A stretch of DNA of 64,000 nt from an uncultured Bacilli bacterium (GTDB lineage Bacteria > Bacillota_I > Bacilli_A > RF39 > UBA660), in assembly GCA_934086395.1 (NCBI GenBank), contig CAKOIE010000004.1, positions 1 through 64,000 of the forward strand, in the 5' to 3' direction. How positions within the stretch are numbered: position 1 is the first letter of the stretch; each line of letters opens with the position of its first letter. The position numbers and the translations under genes were made by a program. Shown piece by piece: positions 54,717 through 62,865 of the stretch. Below the pieces are notes generated by a model that saw only the letters and a list, made by a program, of their open reading frames with translations, ran no database searches and was not told where the DNA came from.

Positions 54717-56186
54717 ATGTGTGATTATAGAGAAAAATATAAAAATTTATATATGAGAATATTAAATAAATTAAATTTAATTAGTAAAGAAAACGATGAT
54801 GTTAGTACATGTTATGAAGCTTTAGATAGAATAGATAAAAGTATATGTTCATGGCTTCAATGTAATTTAGATTATAATGGAATTATGGTTGTTTATAATA
54901 AGGGAATAGTTCTATTAAATGATTTAGATAAAAGAATTGAAAATAAATATGAATATAGTATTAGATATAAGAATGTTAATTATTTAATTGATTTAAGTGG
55001 GGCTATTATTAGATGTTTAAGTAAGATAGATTCTAATTTAGATGGTTGTTCTAAAGATTTTATAAATGATATTTATAAAATAGCTTATCAAGTTATTAAA
55101 TTGGAGTTTTATTATTATAATAGTTCTATTGTTTGGAATTATTGTAAAGAGAATGATAAACATAAATTACATATTTCTAGATATATTATGAAAGATGTTA
55201 AGAAATATAATTATAATATTTTAAATAAAGATAAATTTATTAATGAAGAGTTTATAAGAATTATTAGTAAAAAGGAATGTAAGGTTTTAGAAGATGATTT
55301 ATTTAAATTATTAGATGGATTAAAAAAGAAATTAGAAGATATAATTAAAGAAATAAGTAAAAATAGATGTGATATAGTAAAAAGTACTAATGAGATTGAA
55401 AAGATTAAATTAAAGATTGAAGAATATAAAAGATATAAGGTTAAATGTTTTATTAAGGCTTTAGGTTCTTGGTTATTAACTATTAGTATTTTAGGTGGAG
55501 CTATATATGGTTGTTCTAGGGGAAAAAAGTATCATAATTATATAGAAAAATATTCTTCTATAGATGATTCATTTAGTAAGATAGATAATGGATATAAGAG
55601 AAATACAGATTTGTCACATACTTATATTGTAGTTTATGGAGATGCTAGATTTAGTGATAATAAATATGATAGAGAGGCTTATATTTTTAATATTAATGAT
55701 ATTAAATCGGATGATATTAATGATTATTTTGGAGTTGATTTATCTTGTTATAGTTATGAAGTAGATCATATTGTGGAAGATAATCCAGTTAGTACTAAAG
55801 AATATACTGAAATATATAAACAAAAAATTGATAAAAATAATTATAATTATGATTTTTCAATTAATGATATGTTTATATATATGATTTGTTTTATTTTATT
55901 GACTTTAACTTTAGAAAAATTATCTAGTTTAGTTTATAGAAAATCTAAATTTGGAATAATATCTCCTTGGATTAATTTATATAATGATTTAAAGGGTAAT
56001 GGATACGAATCATATGAAGATATGTATAAAAGATTATCTAGTGATAATTATGGGCTTAAAAAAGATATTAATGAGTTATTAAAGGATAAAGAATTTATAT
56101 TAAGTTTATATAATGAGATTATAAATAATAAAGAATTTAATTATAAAATAAATGGAAAGAGTAAAAGAAAAAGAATCAATGAGTGA
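54717..56186 (+). CDS. Two-helix membrane protein of unknown function
   Basis: 489 residues, started at ATG 54717 after GAGGAT. Residues 1-180 are helical, 185-240 a coiled coil, then a membrane helix (about 247-266, LGSWLLTISILGGAIYGCS), an external-looking loop of about 120 residues (YIVVYGDARFSDNKYDREAYIF), a second helix (about 386-405) and a cytoplasmic tail rich in Lys. No recognised domain. It converges on the surface-protein gene at 56196. Confidence 0.6.
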   Translation: MCDYREKYKNLYMRILNKLNLISKENDDVSTCYEALDRIDKSICSWLQCNLDYNGIMVVYNKGIVLLNDLDKRIENKYEYSIRYKNVNYLIDLSGAIIRCLSKIDSNLDGCSKDFINDIYKIAYQVIKLEFYYYNSSIVWNYCKENDKHKLHISRYIMKDVKKYNYNILNKDKFINEEFIRIISKKECKVLEDDLFKLLDGLKKKLEDIIKEISKNRCDIVKSTNEIEKIKLKIEEYKRYKVKCFIKALGSWLLTISILGGAIYGCSRGKKYHNYIEKYSSIDDSFSKIDNGYKRNTDLSHTYIVVYGDARFSDNKYDREAYIFNINDIKSDDINDYFGVDLSCYSYEVDHIVEDNPVSTKEYTEIYKQKIDKNNYNYDFSINDMFIYMICFILLTLTLEKLSSLVYRKSKFGIISPWINLYNDLKGNGYESYEDMYKRLSSDNYGLKKDINELLKDKEFILSLYNEIINNKEFNYKINGKSKRKRINE

Positions 56187-56191
56187 TTCTT
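56171..56191 (+). terminator. Terminator after the 54717 gene
   Basis: AAGAATCA/TGATTCTT stem with a 5-nt loop, then TTTTTC, overlapping the stop codon. Confidence 0.8.
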
Positions 56192-56195
56192 TTTT

Positions 56196-57773
56196 CTATA
56201 AGCTTAATTTATAAGGGGTATCTTTTTCACCTGTTCCGGATGTGAATAAGATATTTGATTTTAAATAAAGAGAGGGGAAAACATTATATGAGTAAGACGC
56301 ATGATTGTAATCAACAGAACCATTCCAAACACAAAATATATGTTTCCAACTATTAGAGTAAGGCGACAATGTCCAATAATATGTCGTCGACTTATCTAAC
56401 CAATTATCTAATTTACATTTCGAATTTGCATTATCATTTCGGTTATTTAAAGAATCATGCACTACTCCAGCTCTTAAATTTTCTCTACATTCACTATTTG
56501 TTGAGGCATATCCATAATCACTTGGATAAATTAGTCCAACCTTACCTGTCCACTTGGTAGGGCGACTATTTTGATAGGTTATCGTTCCTCTTTCTTTATT
56601 ATATTGATCTAATAGAGGCAATCCATAAGGTGCAGAGCTTGGGTTACTATAAGTATTTCCACCTATGTTCCATACACTTTCACTTATCATATTTTGATAA
56701 TTTTGTTTTATAGTTTTGGTATAGTCAAAATCTCCTTCTTTTCTTTGAACTGGCTTACTAGCTGTTGAATCATAATAACTATTGTACCATTTTGTATTAG
56801 ATGTTAAAGTTGTATTTAAATAATCACCATTTATTTCATTCATTAAATCCGCTTCAGTCCAATCATTTATTCCCCAATCATTATTTCCAGTTGCATCCCA
56901 TGAATATGATCCTAATGATTCATCTCTAACTAATTTAATCTTTCTTTCTATTTTACCTGTTGAATCTTTTACATTAAATACCCCAATTATTCTCCATAGT
57001 TCTCCGGTGTTAGCAAACTCAACATAATTCTTTGGATTAGCTCCAGTGTATCTTAAGTTTACATCACTTGTATTATCTATAAATAATCCACTTGTTGATA
57101 CTTCATTTGTTTTTGTTTCTTTATCATATAACGCCATTAATGTATCTGTTGCTGATTCTTCGTAATTTATAGCTATCTTTCCTGATAAACTTTTTCCTTT
57201 TTCACTATCTTGACTTACTCCGGTATCAGGAAATTGCATTTTTAAATTAAATGCAATTGTTTGATTTGTTGTATTTGTTTTAAACTCTCCTGTTGCTAGT
57301 TCTAGATATCTATTACCTTTTTTAAGTGTTCCATGAGTATATCCTGTTTCTGAGGTGTTACCTGATATTGTTTGATTTGCTGTTCCAACTAGGTTACTTG
57401 ATACATTATCATTTGTACTTGTTCTTTTTATATAATAATGAATCATTCCATCACTAAACTCTGATACATAATCTAGGCCTACTTTATATGGCATTGCTAA
57501 ACCATTTGTCGTATTTGTTCCTGTTAAAGTAAATGTTTTATTAACTAAGATATCATTACTTGGCACAATATCTTTACTAGTTAACAAATCACTTGTTCCA
57601 TCAGTATAACTAATGGTCATCTTTCCTCCTGTTACTTCTACTATTGATGTACTTCCATTATTATTTGTTGATGTAAAAAAAGCATATGTTATACCAGAGA
57701 ACATCATTAATAATATTAATAATGTTCCAATCATTACATACACTTTTACTCTTTCATTCTTAGCATTATTCAT
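56196..57773 (-). CDS. TasA-like surface protein, type B
   Basis: 525 residues with the same anchor, stalk and head as 50399 and 61096. The C-terminal segment differs (SPYSNSWKHIFCVWNGSVDY, ending FPSLYLKSNILFTSGTGEKDTPYKLSL) and is coded by ordinary AT-rich DNA with TGG, AAA and ATA codons that do not fit the AAY pattern. I take it as a non-diversifying or older relative. Its last 30 residues are close to those of the partial gene at 62866, so the two share a sub-lineage. Confidence 0.78.
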   Translation of the reverse strand: MNNAKNERVKVYVMIGTLLILLMMFSGITYAFFTSTNNNGSTSIVEVTGGKMTISYTDGTSDLLTSKDIVPSNDILVNKTFTLTGTNTTNGLAMPYKVGLDYVSEFSDGMIHYYIKRTSTNDNVSSNLVGTANQTISGNTSETGYTHGTLKKGNRYLELATGEFKTNTTNQTIAFNLKMQFPDTGVSQDSEKGKSLSGKIAINYEESATDTLMALYDKETKTNEVSTSGLFIDNTSDVNLRYTGANPKNYVEFANTGELWRIIGVFNVKDSTGKIERKIKLVRDESLGSYSWDATGNNDWGINDWTEADLMNEINGDYLNTTLTSNTKWYNSYYDSTASKPVQRKEGDFDYTKTIKQNYQNMISESVWNIGGNTYSNPSSAPYGLPLLDQYNKERGTITYQNSRPTKWTGKVGLIYPSDYGYASTNSECRENLRAGVVHDSLNNRNDNANSKCKLDNWLDKSTTYYWTLSPYSNSWKHIFCVWNGSVDYNHASYSYNVFPSLYLKSNILFTSGTGEKDTPYKLSL

Positions 57774-57798
57774 TTTATTTCACCTAACCTATAGTGAA

Positions 57799-57826
57799 AT
57801 TATATTACTAAAAGCCCCCCCGTCAA
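57799..57826 (-). promoter_or_regulatory. Promoter of the surface-protein gene at 56196
   Basis: TTGACG (57826-57821), 16-bp spacer with a G7 tract, TATAAT (57804-57799) on the minus strand. Confidence 0.75.
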
Positions 57827-57919
57827 GCGAAAACTTGTTCTTGTTTTTTAATTACATAAATTTTTAAAATAATATATATTTGCAAAATAATTTACATCAT
57901 TTACATATCGTTACTAAAT

Positions 57920-59173
57920 TTAATATAAATCATAGCATACTTTAAAAGCAGGTCTCATTTTTTCTATTTGTTCATTATTAATTCCATATTTTTTTGCTAA
58001 CTTTTCCCAATTATTTTTTACAATATGTATAATTTCATCAGCATAGTTTTTAGCAATATCCTGAGAAATATCAAAATAATTTGCACTTGAAATAGCTAAA
58101 TTTATAGAAATACTATTATCAAAACTATCAATATTTAATGAAAGCATATCACCATAAGGAACAGGATTAACATCATATAGAGGAGATAAAATCCATCCTT
58201 TATTAGTTAATATAAACCCATGATTTCGTAAATGATCATCAGTATTCGAAACAGCCATATTAAAAATAATTCGTTTAAATAGTTCTATAAGATCCTCTTT
58301 CGGATTAGCACCATAGGCTTTGATAAAATCTACAATATCAATATAGCTTGTACCATCATCAGTTCCTGCACCATCATTTTTTCCAAGCATTGTCATAGCT
58401 GAAGCAAAATGTATTCTTTTTTTACCATCTCGATCAAAACGTTTAACCAAGAAAGTACTACCATCTTTTGAAAAATTTTCTAATTTAGATTCAGGAACAT
58501 TTAATTTACACATTTTTGCTAAATCATGCACTACTTTTTCCCATGCACCTACATTATAATCATCATTTTTAGAAGGAAACTTTGCAATCCATAAATTACC
58601 ATGCTCATCTTCTACTGTAGCTTTTGGTCTAGCTCCTCCAAGAGAAGAACCTGGTTTTAGCAATTGATTAAGCCATTTATCATTCAATAAATTTCCATCT
58701 TTTTCAAATTGGCGTGATGCTTCCTCTAAAGTACGAAGAGTTGTCCAAGGAGGAGCAGCATTTTCAAAATCATCTGACAAAAATGAAGCATTTTCATCTT
58801 CTTTAAAACGAAGAGCACCAATACGTGTTTGATCATATACTCCAAGCAAAAAATCACTATCATATAAATTATTAGGTTTCCTATTTTCATTATTTGCTTT
58901 AATAACCTCACGTCTTTTCATAAGAACTCTTCCCCAACGATCTGGAGATGCATCAGCAAACATTCCAAAAATATTTTTAGTAGAATATTGTCTTCCGGAA
59001 AACATGGAAATTTCAGGATCTAAATAAAATGAAAATTTTGATTGTTTTAGCCAATCATCATCATACGCAAAAGAATAATGTTCAACACCACGTAAAGTAT
59101 TAACATATAAAATTCCTAATTTTTTTGGCTCTATTGAACTGAAATTTTCATATACTATTATTTTTCGTTCCAT
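57920..59173 (-). CDS. hipA: HipA-family serine/threonine kinase toxin
   Basis: 417 residues. N-terminal subdomain (about 1-110, GMFADASPDRWGR), phosphate-binding GSSLGGARPKA (about 177-187), AKFPSKNDDY with the ATP-binding Lys, catalytic SNTDDHLRNHGF (about 308-319) and the metal site SPLYDVNP (about 330-337). HipA kinases phosphorylate targets such as aminoacyl-tRNA synthetases and cause growth arrest. The hipB-like gene lies two bases upstream on the same strand. All key residues are present, so it is probably active. Confidence 0.92.
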   Translation of the reverse strand: MERKIIVYENFSSIEPKKLGILYVNTLRGVEHYSFAYDDDWLKQSKFSFYLDPEISMFSGRQYSTKNIFGMFADASPDRWGRVLMKRREVIKANNENRKPNNLYDSDFLLGVYDQTRIGALRFKEDENASFLSDDFENAAPPWTTLRTLEEASRQFEKDGNLLNDKWLNQLLKPGSSLGGARPKATVEDEHGNLWIAKFPSKNDDYNVGAWEKVVHDLAKMCKLNVPESKLENFSKDGSTFLVKRFDRDGKKRIHFASAMTMLGKNDGAGTDDGTSYIDIVDFIKAYGANPKEDLIELFKRIIFNMAVSNTDDHLRNHGFILTNKGWILSPLYDVNPVPYGDMLSLNIDSFDNSISINLAISSANYFDISQDIAKNYADEIIHIVKNNWEKLAKKYGINNEQIEKMRPAFKVCYDLY

Positions 59174-59175
59174 TA

Positions 59176-59490
59176 TTATTCTCCTTTAGGTGCTCGTTTC
59201 CTAACATGCATATTTAAATCCTGAAGTTTTCTTCCAAATTCATCATCCTTAGCAACAAGTAACAAGTCTTTATCTAAATTATTAAGAGAATGCAAGACAT
59301 TAGCATAAATACCAATGGCAACAGATGGACTACCTTTTTCTACATTCCACAAAGTAGCACGACTTATTCCAGCTCTTTCAGCAACTAATTTAACAGATAA
59401 TTGTCTACGTAATCTAGCTAATTTAATTTGTTCTCCCATTATCACAAGAATTTCTTCAGTACTAGGTAAAACATTAACAGATTTCTTCAT
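59176..59490 (-). CDS. hipB: HipB-like antitoxin (XRE family)
   Basis: 104 residues from ATG 59490 (MKKSVNVLPSTEEIL), which has GAGGTGAC upstream; the longer frame to 59556 would start inside the promoter. The Cro/C1 HTH covers about 21-75 (IKLARLRRQLSVKLVAERAGISRATLWNVEKG). It should bind HipA and repress the operon. The tail MHVRKRAPKGE is basic. The promoter at 59515-59543 carries palindromes likely bound by this protein. Confidence 0.9.
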   Translation of the reverse strand: MKKSVNVLPSTEEILVIMGEQIKLARLRRQLSVKLVAERAGISRATLWNVEKGSPSVAIGIYANVLHSLNNLDKDLLLVAKDDEFGRKLQDLNMHVRKRAPKGE

Positions 59491-59508
59491 ATATGTCACC
59501 TCATAGCA

Positions 59509-59554
59509 TCTATAATTATAGACTAAAGTAACAATAATGTCAATGTTTATAGAC
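59509..59554 (-). promoter_or_regulatory. hipBA promoter with palindromic operators
   Basis: Consensus promoter on the minus strand: TTGACA (59543-59538), 17-bp spacer, TATAAT (59520-59515). The perfect palindrome TCTATAATTATAGA (59509-59522) covers the -10, and an imperfect one, GTCAATGTTTATAGAC (59539-59554), covers the -35. Both contain TATAGAC. HipB binding here would block transcription. Confidence 0.75.
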
Positions 59555-59559
59555 ATTAT
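59543..59559. repeat. 17-bp target-site duplication, left
   Basis: ATGTTTATAGACATTAT, identical to 61052-61068, directly abuts the left terminal repeat of the IS. Its first base is part of the hipBA -35 box. Confidence 0.85.
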
Positions 59560-61051
59560 GTTAATCTTTTTTTAAAATGTCACCTTATCATTAATAGAAA
59601 TGTCACCAATAATGATTTATAATATTTCTTTGGGAAGGTGATATTTTTATTATGCATAATAAACCATATGCATTAAAACTTGTTCAAGACAAAATAAATG
59701 GTTTAAATAATTATTCTTATTCTCAGATTAGTTCTCTTACTGGATTTACTAAAAGACATTTAATTAGGTTATCTCAAAAACTAAACAAAAAGGATATTGA
59801 TTCTATTTTAGTTCATGGCCTAACAAATAAACCTTCTAATAATTCACCATCCGACAAAGAAATTGAATTAATTAAGAACTTTAAGAATAAATATCCAGTT
59901 ATTAGTATAACACAATTTCAAGATATTTATCATGAAGATGTTATTTGGAATCCTAATATGACTAAAATAGTAAAAGAGAACAATCTTAAAGTAAGAAGTT
60001 ATTCTTTTTATGAATCCTTGTATGAAAAGTTTCAATGGATAAAGCCTATAAAACATAGATGTTTTAATAAAGATTATGATAGTCATCCTTTAAGAGAGCC
60101 TTCTCCACAAAGAGGTATTCTAATTATGATTGATGGTACTCCTCATGATTGGTTTCAAAATGGAAGAAAATCATCTTTACATTTAGCTATTGATGATGCC
60201 ACAGGTGAAGCTTTATGTGGATGGTTTATGCCTACTGAATGTCTAGAAGGTTATGTTCATATGTTAGAAATATTAGTTACAAAATATGGTATTCCAGAAA
60301 ACATATACTGTGATAAACATACTATTTTAATAAGCCCCATCGATGGTAATCTAACTAATTTTGGTCATATGTGTGAAGATTTAGGTATCAATATAATTGC
60401 TGCTAATACACCTCAAGCTAAAGGAAAAGTAGAAAAATGGAATAACACTATTCAAAATAGATTAATAAATGATATTAAGAGATATGGTATTAAATCTATT
60501 GATGAATTGAATATATTTTTTAATGATTTTTATTGTAATTATCTTAATGAAAAATATGCTTATGAGCCAAAAGAAAATGAAACAGCTTTTGTTTCATTAG
60601 ATAGTACTGATTTATCTAATATTCTATGCATAAGAGATAAAAGAACAATACTTAGCGGAAATATGTTTTCCTGGAAAAATAATTATTATCAAATATTGGA
60701 ACAAGATAATTCTATAAAGCTAATTTATAAAGGTACTGAGATACATGTATTTGAAAATGTATTAACCAGAAAAGTTAAGGTTAAATACTACAATATATTT
60801 TATGAAACTAAAAAAATCGAAGGTCATAGACAAGATCCAGAAAAAAGAGAACAAATGAGAATAGATAATCAAAAACAACTTGAACAAGTTTTAAAAGAAA
60901 GAGATGAAAGATTAAAAGCAAGGGCGAACAAAGTGAGTTCATAATACCCTTGCTTTTCAGATTTCATCATTTATAATTTTTATTCAAACAAAGTTCACCT
61001 TTGTTTGCTATCTGTAATTATAAATTGGTGACATTTTAACTAATGTTTAAC
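59560..61051 (+). mobile_element. IS1202/ISNCY-type insertion sequence, apparently intact
   Basis: 1492 bp. The left end and the reverse complement of the right end both start GTTAA and share TTAAAATGTCACC after a variable stretch, about 25-bp imperfect repeats. A single transposase gene fills the element, and a 17-bp direct repeat flanks it. Long target duplications are typical of the IS1202 group. The exact repeat and full-length transposase suggest recent insertion, just upstream of the hipBA promoter. Confidence 0.85.
59652..60944 (+). CDS. IS1202-group DDE transposase
   Basis: 430 residues. N-terminal HTH (about 15-50, YSQISSLTGFTKRHLIRLSQ), then an integrase-type catalytic core: MIDGTPHDWFQ (first Asp, about 158), YCDKHT (second Asp, about 219) and QAKGKVEKWNN (Glu, about 258). 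This pattern and length fit IS1202/ISNCY transposases. It has a good site (GGGAAGGTG) and no internal stop. A hairpin AGCAAGGG/CCCTTGCT (about 60917-60955) follows as terminator. Confidence 0.9.
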   Translation: MHNKPYALKLVQDKINGLNNYSYSQISSLTGFTKRHLIRLSQKLNKKDIDSILVHGLTNKPSNNSPSDKEIELIKNFKNKYPVISITQFQDIYHEDVIWNPNMTKIVKENNLKVRSYSFYESLYEKFQWIKPIKHRCFNKDYDSHPLREPSPQRGILIMIDGTPHDWFQNGRKSSLHLAIDDATGEALCGWFMPTECLEGYVHMLEILVTKYGIPENIYCDKHTILISPIDGNLTNFGHMCEDLGINIIAANTPQAKGKVEKWNNTIQNRLINDIKRYGIKSIDELNIFFNDFYCNYLNEKYAYEPKENETAFVSLDSTDLSNILCIRDKRTILSGNMFSWKNNYYQILEQDNSIKLIYKGTEIHVFENVLTRKVKVKYYNIFYETKKIEGHRQDPEKREQMRIDNQKQLEQVLKERDERLKARANKVSS

Positions 61052-61068
61052 ATGTTTATAGACATTAT
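61052..61068. repeat. 17-bp target-site duplication, right
   Basis: Exact copy of 59543-59559 next to the right end of the IS. Confidence 0.85.
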
Positions 61069-61095
61069 TAAATAAACCTAGTCATTATCCAAGCA

Positions 61096-62673
61096 TTATC
61101 TAAAACGGTAAGGACTAACCTCTTCACCAGTTCCACTAGCTATCAAGATATCAGATTTCAAGAAAACGGCCGGCAAAACCCCGTTAGAGTTAAACGCGCC
61201 GCCGCTGCTGACGGCACCGCCCCCATCCACATCAAACACATAAGTCGAGTAACCAGAGTAAGGCGACAATGTCCAATACCAACTATACTTTTGTAACCAA
61301 TTGTCTAATTTACATTTTATATTAGTATAATCAGTTTGTTCTTTTGTTGAATCATATACTATTCCAGCTCTTAAATTTTCTCTACATTCACTATTTGTTG
61401 ATGCATATCCATAATCGCTGGCATAAATTAGACCAACCTTACCTGTCCACTCAGTAGGGAGACTATTTTGATAGGTGATTGTTCCTCTTTCTTTATTGTA
61501 TTGTTCTAATAGAGGCAATCCATATGGTGCAGAGCTTGGGTTGTTATAACTATTTCCTCCTATGTTCCATACACTTTCACTTATCATATTTTGATAAGTG
61601 CTTTTTATGACGTTTGTATAATTAAATTCTCCAGTTTGGCGAAGTACTGGTTTCTTAGTTGTTGAATCAGAATATGAATTATACCAATTATTCTTATTTG
61701 CAGTTAATGCTGTATTTAAATAATCTCCATTTAATTCATTTTTTAAGTCTGCTTCTGTCCAATTATTAAATCCATAATCATTATTTCCAGTGGCATCCCA
61801 TGAAAAATTACCTAATGATTCATTTCTAACTAATTTTATCTTTCTTTCAATTTTACCAGTTGAATCTTTTACATTAAATACTCCAACTATTCTCCATAGT
61901 TCTCCGGTGTTAGCAAATTCAACATAATTATTTGGATTAGCTCCTGTATATCTTAAGTTTACATCACTTGTATTATCTATAAATAATCCACTTGTTGATA
62001 CTCCATTTGTTTTTGTTTCACTATCAAATTTAGCAATTAATGTATCTGTTGCTGATTCTTCGTAATTTATAGCTATCTTTCCTGATAAACTTTTTCCTTT
62101 TTCACTATCTTGGTTTAAACCATTATCAGTAAATTGTAATTTTAAATTAAATGTAATTGTTTGATTTGTTGTACTTGTTTTAAACTCTCCTGTTGCTAGT
62201 TCTAAATATCTATTTCCTTTTTTTAATGTTCCATGAGTATATCCTGTTTCTGAGGTGTTACCTGGTATTGTTTGATTAGATACTCCAACTAGGTCACTTG
62301 TTACATTACTATTTGTACTTGTTCTTTTTATATAATAATGGATCATTCCATCACTAAACTCTGATATATAATCTAGTCCTACTTTATATGGCATTGCTAA
62401 ACCACTTGTTGTATTTGTTCCTGTTAATGTAAATGTTTTATTAACTATAATGTCATTACTAGGCACAATATTTTTACTTGTTAACAAATCACTTGTTCCA
62501 TCAGTATAACTTATGGTCATCTTTCCTCCTGTTACCTCTACTATTGATGTACTTCCATTATTATTTGTTGATGTAAAAAAAGCATATGTTATACCAGAGA
62601 ACATCATTAATAATATTAATAATGTTCCAATCATTACATACACTTTTACTCTTTCATTCTTAGCATTATTCAT
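61096..62673 (-). CDS. TasA-like surface protein, type B, with DGR-like variable region
   Basis: 525 residues with anchor, stalk and head as in the 50399 protein, from which it differs little until residue about 474. There the segment SPYSGYSTYVFDVDGGGAVS and onward, coded by 57% GC DNA, departs at 13 positions. The ending GVLPAVFLKSDILIASGTGEE is again common, then the tail diverges (VSPYRFR). N-terminal 100 residues are almost identical to the 56196 protein, and the upstream 80 bp also match, so the copies arose by duplication. Now separated from hipBA by the IS. Confidence 0.8.
   Translation of the reverse strand: MNNAKNERVKVYVMIGTLLILLMMFSGITYAFFTSTNNNGSTSIVEVTGGKMTISYTDGTSDLLTSKNIVPSNDIIVNKTFTLTGTNTTSGLAMPYKVGLDYISEFSDGMIHYYIKRTSTNSNVTSDLVGVSNQTIPGNTSETGYTHGTLKKGNRYLELATGEFKTSTTNQTITFNLKLQFTDNGLNQDSEKGKSLSGKIAINYEESATDTLIAKFDSETKTNGVSTSGLFIDNTSDVNLRYTGANPNNYVEFANTGELWRIVGVFNVKDSTGKIERKIKLVRNESLGNFSWDATGNNDYGFNNWTEADLKNELNGDYLNTALTANKNNWYNSYSDSTTKKPVLRQTGEFNYTNVIKSTYQNMISESVWNIGGNSYNNPSSAPYGLPLLEQYNKERGTITYQNSLPTEWTGKVGLIYASDYGYASTNSECRENLRAGIVYDSTKEQTDYTNIKCKLDNWLQKYSWYWTLSPYSGYSTYVFDVDGGGAVSSGGAFNSNGVLPAVFLKSDILIASGTGEEVSPYRFR
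61172..61267 (-). other. Candidate DGR variable region (copy in the 61096 gene)
   Basis: Partner of 50475-50570: same length, no gaps, 22 differences, 17 of them at first or second positions of 13 codons of type NNC/NNT. About 57% GC by hand count in an AT-rich gene. A template with AAY codons at those 13 places and the common bases elsewhere would explain both copies. Confidence 0.7.
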
Positions 62674-62698
62674 TTTATTTCACCTAACCTATAGTGAA

Positions 62699-62726
62699 AT
62701 TATATTACTAAAAGCCCCCCCGCCAA
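62699..62726 (-). promoter_or_regulatory. Promoter of the surface-protein gene at 61096
   Basis: TTGGCG (62726-62721), 16-bp spacer with a G7 tract, TATAAT (62704-62699) on the minus strand. It is nearly the same as 57799-57826 but has one change in the -35 box (A to G). Confidence 0.65.
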
Positions 62727-62865
62727 GCGAAATTTTGTTCTTATTTTTTGAATTATAAATTTTCAATTTATTATATATGTGTTTTGCAAATTAATTTATA
62801 CAAAGAAATTTATTTTCAACATTATCAAAATTTATTTATACAAAGACACAGTTAATTGAACGGGC

